From NCBI GenBank assembly GCA_964387685.1, contig CAYLXK010000001.1, forward strand, positions 186,001-250,000: a stretch of DNA of 64,000 nucleotides, in the 5' to 3' direction. The stretch comes from Bryobacter sp964387685. GTDB lineage: Bacteria; Acidobacteriota; Terriglobia; Bryobacterales; Bryobacteraceae. Position 1 is the first letter of the stretch. Every line of letters begins with the position of its first letter. Shown one piece after another: positions 18,396 to 26,042 of the stretch. Position numbers and translations under genes: made by a program. Below the pieces are notes generated by a model, which ran no database searches, was not told the DNA's origin, and saw nothing but the letters and a program-made list of their open reading frames with translations.

Positions 18396-19604
18396 ATGAC
18401 GACTTTTCAATTTCGCGCCGTGACCAGCGATGGCAAGCCGAGGCTCGGAACCTATTCGGCCGAAAACGAAAAGCAAGTGTCGGTGGAGCTGCGGCGGCAG
18501 GGCCTTACGCCGCTCTATATCGGCTTAACCAAGCAGGGCGGCATGGAGCTGAAGTTGCCGCAGTTTCAAGGCGGAAAACGGCGCGACGTCCTTTTCTTCA
18601 CCCAGGAAATGGCGACCCTGTTGAGTTCGAGCATTCCGGTGGATCGCGCCCTGTCGATCGTGACCGAGTTAACGGAGCGCGCGTCCTTCCGGTTGATCGT
18701 CATGGACATTCTCCGGCTGTTGAAAGGCGGCAAGCCCTTGGCGGAATGCCTGTCTACGCATCCAGACTACTTCTCGGATCTGTATATCAACATGGTGCGC
18801 GCGGGCGAAGCCTCCGGATCGCTGGCGACGGTGTTTGCCCGCCTTTCCGACTTCGAACGCAACCGCGACGACCTGCGTAGCTACATCGTGAGCTCGCTTT
18901 CCTATCCCGTTCTGCTGGCGCTCACCGGTCTCGGGGCCATTGTCGTCCTGATGTACTTTGTAGTGCCGCGTTTTGCCACTATTTTTCAAGATGGCCGCAT
19001 GGCGATCCCGCTGCCGACCTTGATTATGCTGCGGGCAAGCGAGTTCCTACAGGCCTGGGGCTGGTTGCTCGCGATTGTACTAGTGGGTGGAACGATAGGA
19101 TTTTTGTCTTATATCCGGACGCCGGAGGGACGTTGGTGGTGGGACGATTTCCGCCTGAAAATTCCTCTGCTCGGCGACGCTCTCCGCAAGGCGGAGACGG
19201 CGCGCTTTGCGCGCGCGATGGCTACGCTCGTATCGAACACCGTGCCTCTGGTCCAGTCGTTGCAGATTGCTGGCGGTACCCTGGCTAATCAACGCATGGC
19301 GAAGTCGCTGGAAGTCGTGGCCCAGGGCGTAAAGCGCGGCGAAGGTATTGCGGTGCCTCTTCGCCGGAGTGGGCAGTTTCCGCCGCTGGCCAGCCATCTA
19401 TTGAGCGTGGGCGAGGAGACCGGCAGGTTGGACGATATGTTCACGCGCATGGCCGACATCTATGAGGCCGAAACCCGCTCGGCCGTGAAGCGCTTTACTT
19501 CACTTTTCGAGCCCATCTTGATCCTGCTTATGGGCGTTGTGGTTGGCGCTTTGATATTGAGTATGCTGCTGGCCATTACCAGCATGAACGAGGTTGCATT
19601 CTAG
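18396..19604 (+). CDS. gspF: Type II secretion inner-membrane platform protein GspF
   Basis: A 402-residue polytopic protein with the two T2SF domains typical of GspF/PilC: one around FFTQEMATLLSSSIPVDRAL (about 68-190), the other around FARAMATLVSNTVPLVQSL (about 270-390), each followed by a hydrophobic segment. Membrane segments are seen near 167-190, 212-236 and 368-392. It links the GspE ATPase to the pseudopilus and starts 6 bases after the gspE stop. Confidence 0.93.
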   Translation: MTTFQFRAVTSDGKPRLGTYSAENEKQVSVELRRQGLTPLYIGLTKQGGMELKLPQFQGGKRRDVLFFTQEMATLLSSSIPVDRALSIVTELTERASFRLIVMDILRLLKGGKPLAECLSTHPDYFSDLYINMVRAGEASGSLATVFARLSDFERNRDDLRSYIVSSLSYPVLLALTGLGAIVVLMYFVVPRFATIFQDGRMAIPLPTLIMLRASEFLQAWGWLLAIVLVGGTIGFLSYIRTPEGRWWWDDFRLKIPLLGDALRKAETARFARAMATLVSNTVPLVQSLQIAGGTLANQRMAKSLEVVAQGVKRGEGIAVPLRRSGQFPPLASHLLSVGEETGRLDDMFTRMADIYEAETRSAVKRFTSLFEPILILLMGVVVGALILSMLLAITSMNEVAF

Positions 19605-19606
19605 CT

Positions 19607-20062
19607 ATGAACACTAAAGCGAAACTTTCCCGCCGGCGCCGACTTTCGCGGCGCGCGGGTGTCACGTTGATTGAAATGCTCGTGGTGGTGACGATCATTG
19701 CGCTGTTTGCGTCGATCGTGGGGCCGCGGCTCTTCAAAACAGCCGATGGGGCCCGCGTTACGTCGGCGCGGGCAAACATCAATGGCTTTATGCAGAGCCT
19801 GCTGCTTTACCGGAACTCGACTGGCCAGTTTCCCACCACACAACAAGGGCTGATGGCGTTACGGGTAAAGCCAGCCGAAGTGGCCAACTGGGATGGCCCG
19901 TACATCCAGAACGATCTGCCTTTAGATCCGTGGGGCCGGCCCTATCTCTACAAGTATCCGAGCGACATGGGAGACGAGCCCGAGATTATCTCGCTCGGCG
20001 CCGATGGGCAACCGGGAGGCGAAGGCATCAACGCGGACATTAGCAGTGCCCGCTCGCGCTAG
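19607..20062 (+). CDS. gspG: Major pseudopilin GspG
   Basis: A 151-residue prepilin. The basic leader is followed by the cleavage and methylation motif RRAG/VTLIEML, with Glu at +5 and a hydrophobic helix (VVVTIIALFASIVG). The C-terminal part has the GspG signatures TTQQGLMAL, WDGPYIQ and DPWGRPYLYKYP, and the calcium-loop region SLGADGQPGGEG near the end. It would be cleaved by a GspO-type prepilin peptidase, which is not in this window. The start overlaps nothing and follows gspF by 2 bases. Confidence 0.94.
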   Translation: MNTKAKLSRRRRLSRRAGVTLIEMLVVVTIIALFASIVGPRLFKTADGARVTSARANINGFMQSLLLYRNSTGQFPTTQQGLMALRVKPAEVANWDGPYIQNDLPLDPWGRPYLYKYPSDMGDEPEIISLGADGQPGGEGINADISSARSR

Positions 20063-20552
20063 CTTGACCGGGCGCGCGGGCGTCACGCTCATTGAGATGT
20101 TAGTGGTGGTTACGATCATCGGCCTGATGCTCGGGGTCGCCATGCCTTCCTTCTCCGCCGGCCTCGACGGCCTGCGTTTGCGTACCTCGGCCGATTCTGT
20201 GGCCAGCGCTCTGAACATCGCGGTGCGGACGGCGGAGCGCCGGCAGCTGCCCGTTGAATTGGCCATTCAAAGCTCCGAGAACCGCTTGGTGATGCGCGTC
20301 GGGGACTCCCCCCGTACCCACACCTATTCCATCTCAAGCGGCATCCGCATTGCGCGCGTGTTGCCCGCGCTGTATCTGGGCGAAGACAAGCGCGACCGGT
20401 ACCTGATCGTTTACCCGAACGGCGCGCCTCCGCAACTGCTAGTGGAACTGGAAACGGCCAGAGGCGCGAAGAAATACGTCCGGCTCGATCCGATTACGGG
20501 GACGGCCCGTGTTACGGACAGGATGAGCGGAGCAGGCGATGCGACGAAGTAG
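20046..20552 (+). CDS. gspH: Minor pseudopilin GspH
   Basis: From GTG 20046 the protein has 168 residues; the open frame extends upstream to 20004 but inside gspG. The leader ends GRAG/VTLIEMLVVVTII, nearly identical to GspG, and is followed by a GspH/FimT-like globular domain (SADSVASALNIAVRTAERRQLPVELAI). It overlaps the end of gspG by 17 bases. A TTG at 20064 could give a shorter leader. It is expected to sit in the pseudopilus tip or shaft. Confidence 0.88.
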   Translation: MPARASLTGRAGVTLIEMLVVVTIIGLMLGVAMPSFSAGLDGLRLRTSADSVASALNIAVRTAERRQLPVELAIQSSENRLVMRVGDSPRTHTYSISSGIRIARVLPALYLGEDKRDRYLIVYPNGAPPQLLVELETARGAKKYVRLDPITGTARVTDRMSGAGDATK

Positions 20553-20949
20553 ACAACGTGGCTTTACGCTACTGGAAGTGCTGGTGGCGACCCTTTTGAT
20601 GGCGATCGCCGTGACGTCGCTGATGTCGAACCTCTCCACGTCGACGGCCAATCTCATGCGCGCAACGGACCTCGACCGGTTGACGGCCCTGACCAAGAGC
20701 AAGATGGACGAACTGATCACCCGTCCAGGCCTGATGAATGGCGTGGTGGAAGGTCCGTTCGCCGTAGGCAGTCCCGCGCGAGGTGGCTGGCGGGCGACCA
20801 TCTTCGTGGCTGGCGTGGCCAACCAGGGCGGCGGGGACCGGCTGGAAAGGATTCAACTCGAGACCTGGCTCGAGGTGGGCGGCAAGCGGCGCACGATGTT
20901 TCTCGAGACCTATCGCCGGGTGCCCGGCCCCGGGGCGAGCGGAGGATAG
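20539..20949 (+). CDS. gspI: Minor pseudopilin GspI
   Basis: A 136-residue prepilin with leader RRSRQRG/FTLLEVLVATLLMAIAV, the usual Phe at +1 and Glu at +5, then a T2SSI-like domain (LTALTKSKMDELIT, WRATIFVAGV). GspI normally nucleates the GspIJK tip complex. The start lies inside the end of gspH (14-base overlap) and the stop abuts the start of gspJ. Confidence 0.9.
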   Translation: MRRSRQRGFTLLEVLVATLLMAIAVTSLMSNLSTSTANLMRATDLDRLTALTKSKMDELITRPGLMNGVVEGPFAVGSPARGGWRATIFVAGVANQGGGDRLERIQLETWLEVGGKRRTMFLETYRRVPGPGASGG

Positions 20950-21627
20950 ATGCGCGGCACGGGAATACGCAGCCGAGCGCAACGGGGCGTTACGCTACTG
21001 GAATTGATGCTGGCTGTGTCGATTCTGTCCCTCATTATCGGCACCTCGGGCTACATCCTGCGCGTGGCGTTCACCTCCATGGACAAGATCCAGGAAAAGG
21101 TCGATCTGGACCGGCGAGTGTATGGTTCCCAGCGTGCTTTGGACCAGATGCTCAAGGGCATCGTGGCGATCAATGCAGGCTGCGCCGGAAACCCGATCGC
21201 GTTCCAGGGTTCGGCGGCGGCGATGCGCTTCGTCACGGCTTACTCGCTAACGGAAGGAACGCGGGGTAGGCTGCAGATCGCCGAGTTGATCGCCGAAACT
21301 AAATCGGACGGTAGTGGGATGCGTCTGGTGGTGAACGAGTATCCGTATTTGGGACGAGCCAGTCTGGCGGCCGTTTGCATGCAGCCACCCTCGGTACGGG
21401 CGACGAGTTTTATCCTCGCCGACCAACTGGCGCAATGCAGTTTTGCGTTTAAGCGGGAGGAACCCGGCTCGGGCCTGGAAACCTGGATCGCGTCCTGGAG
21501 TTTTCCCGAATGGCCCCGAGGCGTGCGAATCGACATGTCGCCTAGGAATCCCGCCGCCAATGGTGTGCAGGCCGCAACCGTCAGCGTACCCATCCTGGTA
21601 AGGAATAAAGAGTTTGAGATCAACTAG
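20950..21627 (+). CDS. gspJ: Minor pseudopilin GspJ
   Basis: A 225-residue prepilin with leader RAQRG/VTLLELMLAVSILSLIIG, then a GspJ-type domain with LDRRVYGSQRALDQMLKG. Two cysteines lie in the globular part (AINAGCAGN and AAVCMQPP) and may pair. It belongs to the pseudopilus tip. It begins directly after the gspI stop and overlaps the TTG start of gspK by 14 bases. Confidence 0.87.
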   Translation: MRGTGIRSRAQRGVTLLELMLAVSILSLIIGTSGYILRVAFTSMDKIQEKVDLDRRVYGSQRALDQMLKGIVAINAGCAGNPIAFQGSAAAMRFVTAYSLTEGTRGRLQIAELIAETKSDGSGMRLVVNEYPYLGRASLAAVCMQPPSVRATSFILADQLAQCSFAFKREEPGSGLETWIASWSFPEWPRGVRIDMSPRNPAANGVQAATVSVPILVRNKEFEIN

Positions 21628-22696
21628 GCCATCCAAGCGCCCGCTGCGACGGCGCGGAACGGCGCTGTTGTCGGTGCTCTGGCTCATCGCCGCGCTATCG
21701 ATGATCGCGTTTTCCATTGCCGATACCGTGCGCGCCGAAATCGAGCGAGGTATCGGCACGCAGGAGTCGCTGCGCGCCTATTTCCTGGCCCGAGGCGCGG
21801 TGGAGCAAACGTTGTTCCAGATACGGGATGCGCCTTCCGTAGGTCTTACGGTGGAACAGATGGTCGACAATAAGCGGCGCGCGCATATCCGCTACGCTTC
21901 CGGCGAAGCGCTGGTCGAAATTGTTTCCGAACGCAGCAAGGCGCAAATGCGTTCCGTGCCGGGCCCGGTGATGCGATCGCTGCTGGAAGCCTTTGGAGAG
22001 CGGGAACCGCAAATCAGCCAAGCGCTGGCCGGATTCAGTGGGCTCGGCCAAGCCGCGCCTGTCCAGACGCTGGGTGCCGGACTGGGCATTGGGCAAAATT
22101 TCGGCGCGGGGTCGGCTTTTTTAGCCGCGCGCTCGTCTATGGAAAATGTCGAAGAGCTTTTGCTTTTGCCTGGAGTCACCCCGGAAATGGTTTTTGGACG
22201 CTTTCGCCGGATGCCGGACGGCCGCATGGTAAATGCGGGCGGGTTTGCCGATTGCCTTTCCCCTTTTGGCGAGAATAGCGGCTTCGACATTTGGAACGTG
22301 CATCCCAGCCTCCTCATCGCCTACGGTATGGACAGTCGTACAGCGTATTCGCTTGAACAGATCCGCCAATTGCCTCTAGATGCCGCCAAAGCCGGAATGG
22401 CTGCGTTCCTGGCGCAGAATTCCCAGTTGTTGCGGCTGAGTGCGGGCCCGGTGGGTCCTATCTTCCAGATTCGCGCCACGGCCCGGGTGCGGCAGCCGAA
22501 TGGCATTCTCTCCGATACGCGGCGGACGGTATCTCTGCTGGTCAACTTTGTGCCTCCGCCTCCGCAGTACTTTTGGCGGGACGGCTTCAGCTATTTGCGC
22601 TGGTACGACCAGGCCTATAGCGATGTCGGGGCCAGCCAGGCGGCGTGGCTGCCGGTGGAGGCGCCGCCCGCGCCAGTCCTGGGGAGCAAGCCGTGA
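21614..22696 (+). CDS. gspK: Large minor pseudopilin GspK
   Basis: A 360-residue protein from TTG 21614. The leader is basic (KRPLRRRG) with the hydrophobic helix TALLSVLWLIAALSMIAFSIADTVRAE, which lacks the Glu+5 of other pseudopilins; that absence is the hallmark of GspK. The large globular part includes ENVEELLLLPGVTPEMVFG and a helix-hairpin-helix-like region, as in GspK alpha domains. It caps the pseudopilus tip. Its TGA overlaps the GTG of gspL. Confidence 0.88.
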   Translation: MRSTRPSKRPLRRRGTALLSVLWLIAALSMIAFSIADTVRAEIERGIGTQESLRAYFLARGAVEQTLFQIRDAPSVGLTVEQMVDNKRRAHIRYASGEALVEIVSERSKAQMRSVPGPVMRSLLEAFGEREPQISQALAGFSGLGQAAPVQTLGAGLGIGQNFGAGSAFLAARSSMENVEELLLLPGVTPEMVFGRFRRMPDGRMVNAGGFADCLSPFGENSGFDIWNVHPSLLIAYGMDSRTAYSLEQIRQLPLDAAKAGMAAFLAQNSQLLRLSAGPVGPIFQIRATARVRQPNGILSDTRRTVSLLVNFVPPPPQYFWRDGFSYLRWYDQAYSDVGASQAAWLPVEAPPAPVLGSKP

Positions 22697-24114
22697 CGGA
22701 ATCGATCGAAACGTCTTCGGTCCAGGCTGCTGTGTTGGAGCGCCGGACCCACATCTCCCTCTGGCGGCGCTGGACCAGTTTTGGCTCAGGCATCGGCATC
22801 GCCATTGAGCCGGGGCGGCTGGAGGTAGTTCTGGTGGAGGTGCGTCCCCAGGCGATCCGCGTCGTGGACACTCTCGAGATTCTGCGCTATCGGGAGCGCC
22901 CAGCATCCGAATGGGGAGCCGAGTATGAAGCTTTTCTCGAAAAGCACAAGATCAAGCATCTGGCCGCGGTAGCCGTCCTGCCGTCGAAAGATGTGGTCGC
23001 CAGAGTGGCCAGCGTCGCGGGCGCGAAGGATAACGAACTGGAAGCCGCCGTGCGCTATCAGCTTGATGGACTTCATCCTTACCCGGAGGAGGAAATCAAA
23101 TTCTCCTTTGCGCGTCTGCGGGCTCCCGAAAGGGACCGGGTAGCCATCGCAATTGCACGCGAGGCGGTGATCAACGAGTACGCGACTTTTCTGGAAGAAG
23201 GGGGCGTGGAGCTTGCGAGCCTGGTTACTCCGGCGGCGGCGTACTACTCCGCGTTACGGATCTTGCAGGACCCGCCACAAGACCGATTTCTAGCGGTGCG
23301 CGAAAAAGAAAACGCCGTCGAGATCTACGCCGAGACCGAGACGCATCCGCTCTACTTCGTCGAGCTGGAGCAGGAGTCTTCCCGGGCCGTGGCCTTTGCC
23401 GCCAGCCAGGTGCGCTTGCCACGCGAGGAAAGTGTGCAGCGCATCGCCGCATTGCTCCCCGTTGCGGAGTCGAGCCTGGTTTACGGGCCATGCGCCTTCG
23501 CCGCTGCCTTGATGAGCGCGGTGCCCCGGCAGGCGTTGGGCGTCAATTTGCTCCCGGTGGAACGCCGGCGCGTTATTTCGCCTTGGCGCTGGGTTCCGAC
23601 TCTCGTGCTGCTCGGCCTCTGTATTTTGGTTGGACTGGCGCTTGCCTACTTCCAGGAATTCCAACAACGCGACCTTCTCCGGAGGATCGAGGCCGAAAAC
23701 GCCAAGCTAGCCGGCACACTTAGCCAGGTCCGGCAGGCCGATGCCACCCGAGATGCCGCCCGAAAGCGCATCGAGCAATTGCAGGACTTTGCCCGTATCC
23801 CTAAGGACGATCTCGACACGCTGCGCGAATTAACGCGCGTGGTGCCGCCTTCGGCTTGGGTGAGCCGCCTGGACATGAGTCGTACCCACGTAACGATGAT
23901 GGGCGAGGTGGAAACGGCCACCGAGATGCTTCGCATCCTAGACGATTCGCCGCTGCTGTCCAACAGCGAGTTCTTGGCCCAAGTGGGCCGCAGCGCGAAC
24001 AACCGCGAGATCTTCCAGATCCGCGCGCAAAGAGAACGTCCGAAGCCGGGCATTCCCGCCCCCGCCGCCGTGCCAGCCGCTGGCGCTACGCCAAATCCGG
24101 GAGTGACAAAATGA
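22693..24114 (+). CDS. gspL: Type II secretion protein GspL (PilM/PilN-like fusion)
   Basis: From the GTG overlapping the gspK stop, 473 residues. The N-terminal ~290 residues are an actin-like PilM/GspL cytoplasmic domain (GIAIEPGRLEVVLVEV, AAVAVLPSKDVVARV, AAVRYQLDGLHPYPEEEIKF). There is one membrane segment near 300-320 (LVLLGLCILVGLALAYF), a coiled coil, then a PilN-like periplasmic domain (LRELTRVVPPSAWVSRLDM). GspL recruits GspE to the membrane. The Pro/Ala-rich tail is poorly conserved in appearance. Confidence 0.85.
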   Translation: MTESIETSSVQAAVLERRTHISLWRRWTSFGSGIGIAIEPGRLEVVLVEVRPQAIRVVDTLEILRYRERPASEWGAEYEAFLEKHKIKHLAAVAVLPSKDVVARVASVAGAKDNELEAAVRYQLDGLHPYPEEEIKFSFARLRAPERDRVAIAIAREAVINEYATFLEEGGVELASLVTPAAAYYSALRILQDPPQDRFLAVREKENAVEIYAETETHPLYFVELEQESSRAVAFAASQVRLPREESVQRIAALLPVAESSLVYGPCAFAAALMSAVPRQALGVNLLPVERRRVISPWRWVPTLVLLGLCILVGLALAYFQEFQQRDLLRRIEAENAKLAGTLSQVRQADATRDAARKRIEQLQDFARIPKDDLDTLRELTRVVPPSAWVSRLDMSRTHVTMMGEVETATEMLRILDDSPLLSNSEFLAQVGRSANNREIFQIRAQRERPKPGIPAPAAVPAAGATPNPGVTK

Positions 24115-24725
24115 ATCTGACCGAACGCGACCGGCGGGCTCTGATTGCGCTTGTTTTTGCGCTGATTGTTGGGGCGGTCATTGCCTATTGGCCGGCGGGC
24201 GAGGCGAATGCGCCAGCCGCCGATACTGCGCTTTCTATTAACATCGCCCGCAACCAACTGGAGAGGGCGCGGGTGGTCGCGGCCCGGCTTCCCGTTGCTA
24301 TCGATGAGCGAAAGCAGAGCCAAGCTGCGCTCGCGGTGTGGGAGAAGCGGTTGATTCCCGGCGACACAGCGGCACAGGCCTCCGCGCAATTGCTGACCGT
24401 TTTTCGCCGCGTGGCTCGCGCTCAGAGCGGGGCGATCGAAATGCGCAACTCCGACCTGGGGCAAGTGAGCCTGGCGGGAGACTACTCCGAGGTGGCCGTG
24501 GCCGTTGCGTTCGATTGCCAAATAGAGGCCCTGTTAAATCTTCTGGCCGACTTGACCGCCCAACCGGAACTGTTGGCGTGGAGAGATTTACGGATTAACA
24601 GTGCCGACCAGAAAACGAAGCGGTTGAATGTCGCTATGGTCGTGTTGGCGCGCGGCCCCCGGCGCCTACTGCCCAAGGCCGACGCGCCGCCCCCGCCTTT
24701 AGCGGGGCTGGGAGGCCGCGGATGA
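24111..24725 (+). CDS. gspM: Type II secretion protein GspM (PilO-like)
   Basis: A 204-residue bitopic protein: a short cytoplasmic start (NLTERDRRALIA), one membrane segment (about 10-27), a coiled coil, and a ferredoxin-like periplasmic domain (YSEVAVAVAFDCQIEALLNLLADL) as in GspM/PilO. It should pair with GspL. The ATG overlaps the gspL stop (ATGA), and its own stop overlaps the start of the gspC-like gene. The assignment rests on topology, size and operon position more than on a strong motif. Confidence 0.8.
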   Translation: MNLTERDRRALIALVFALIVGAVIAYWPAGEANAPAADTALSINIARNQLERARVVAARLPVAIDERKQSQAALAVWEKRLIPGDTAAQASAQLLTVFRRVARAQSGAIEMRNSDLGQVSLAGDYSEVAVAVAFDCQIEALLNLLADLTAQPELLAWRDLRINSADQKTKRLNVAMVVLARGPRRLLPKADAPPPPLAGLGGRG

Positions 24726-25468
24726 ACCGCAAAATAGTGTGGATCAACCTCGTTCTGTTAGCGTCGCTGGGATGGGGCGCCGTGGAATTGCGGCGGCGTT
24801 GGCTGGAAGCGGACCGCAATGCAAACACGACTTTGCGTCCTGGGGCGGGCGCTTTGCCGGCAACAGCGGCTTCCCCTCCGCCGGCCCCTCCTGCTCCAGC
24901 CTTGGGAGTCGCGCAGTATTTTGAGGTGGCCGAGCGTCTTCTCTTTGCCAAGGACCGGAATCCCATGGTGGTGGTCGAGCAAAAGCAGGAAGCCCCGCCG
25001 AAGCCAATGCCGGATCTTCCCAGCGTCTACGGCGTCATGGACCTCGGCATGGGGCCCACGGTTTTCATGTCGCTGGGCGCGGGTGGGCAGCAGGGGTATC
25101 GTGTGGGAGACCAAGTCGGCGACTTCAAGCTCACGGCGGCCTCCAACAAAGAGCTGACCTTTGAATGGGAAGGCAAGCCGATTGTTCGCTCCCTGGACGA
25201 TCTGGTCTCGGCTTCGCGAAAGTCCTCTCGCGAGGCCCCGATGGCCGCCGCGGCGCCGCCTTCCTCCGCCCGTCCCGACTTCACGCCCGCACCCGTCGTG
25301 AAGCCGCCCGAGAATGTACGGCCCGCTCCCGGTACCGATATCGGCATGGGGCGGCGCGGTTGTGTCGCCGGAGACTCTTCGCCGGAAGGCACCGTTGTGG
25401 ACGGATACAAGAAAGTCTCCAAACAATATGCATTCGGCCCTATCTGCTACTGGGAAGAAGCCCGGTAA
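24722..25468 (+). CDS. gspC: GspC-like inner-membrane secretion protein
   Basis: A 248-residue bitopic protein with a membrane segment at about 5-22, a Pro/Ala-rich linker (41-62), then the homology-region motif LLFAKDRNP (73-81) and a beta-rich domain (YRVGDQVGDFKLTAASNKELTFEWEGKP) as in GspC/PilP, the link to the GspD secretin. It lacks a PDZ domain; instead it has a disordered Pro-rich stretch and a short C-terminal segment with two cysteines (RRGCVAGD and GPICYWEE). The name is by analogy and position. Confidence 0.75.
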   Translation: MNRKIVWINLVLLASLGWGAVELRRRWLEADRNANTTLRPGAGALPATAASPPPAPPAPALGVAQYFEVAERLLFAKDRNPMVVVEQKQEAPPKPMPDLPSVYGVMDLGMGPTVFMSLGAGGQQGYRVGDQVGDFKLTAASNKELTFEWEGKPIVRSLDDLVSASRKSSREAPMAAAAPPSSARPDFTPAPVVKPPENVRPAPGTDIGMGRRGCVAGDSSPEGTVVDGYKKVSKQYAFGPICYWEEAR

Positions 25469-25514
25469 GCGGCAACCATGCGATGCCAAAAGCCAAGCGA
25501 ATAGAAAGAATTTT

Positions 25515-26042
25515 ATGACTCGTAATTTGTACTCCGCCCCAGTCGGACTCCTGTCCCTTCTCCTGGTCTCTAGCCTTTCCGGGCTGGCCCAGTCAGCGCC
25601 CGCCAAGAGCGGCAAGGCACCGGCACCGGTAGTGGCCGCCACTCGGCCCGTAGCACCCGCGCCGGCCGTGAAGAAGCATCCAGACGGACGTCCCACCGGC
25701 GTGCCTTGGGAAGCCGTGAAGATTTCGGCCGGGGCCTGGCGAGCGATGGAAGGCGGCAAGGCGATTATTTATCGCCAGACGGCCTTTGGCTATAGCAAGC
25801 TCAGCGAAGAGGAAAACGCCAAAGCCCAGCGCATGATCGACGGCAAACCGGACGAGGCCACCGAGGTGCCCGAGGGGATGACCGTGGTTGAGAAAGACGG
25901 AAAACTGCACTTTACCCGCACTACCCCGTTTGGTCCGGCGCACTGGGTAAAGGCCAAGAATGAATTGAACATCGTGGAACGGAAACTGTGGGACGAAACG
26001 CAACGCCGTTCGGCCAAACTGCAGACTGGAGGCCGGAACTGA
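25515..26042 (+). CDS. Unrecognised exported protein between gspC and gspD
   Basis: A 175-residue protein from the ATG at 25515, which opens a clean signal peptide (MTRNLYSAPVGLLSLLLVSSLSGLAQ). The mature part has a Pro/Ala-rich linker followed by a compact domain (WEAVKISAGAWRAMEGGKAIIYRQT, FTRTTPFGPAHWVKAKNELN). No known T2SS subunit fits. Its stop overlaps the ATG of gspD, so it is probably made together with the secretin. A role as a pilotin or secretin partner is a guess from position; there is no lipobox cysteine. Confidence 0.7.
   Translation: MTRNLYSAPVGLLSLLLVSSLSGLAQSAPAKSGKAPAPVVAATRPVAPAPAVKKHPDGRPTGVPWEAVKISAGAWRAMEGGKAIIYRQTAFGYSKLSEEENAKAQRMIDGKPDEATEVPEGMTVVEKDGKLHFTRTTPFGPAHWVKAKNELNIVERKLWDETQRRSAKLQTGGRN

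Noticed and set aside
25165..25518. 117-codon frame overlapping gspC and the following gap
   Set aside because: Out of frame with gspC, with no signal or motif; the gspC-like frame continues with a sensible domain pattern across the same bases.
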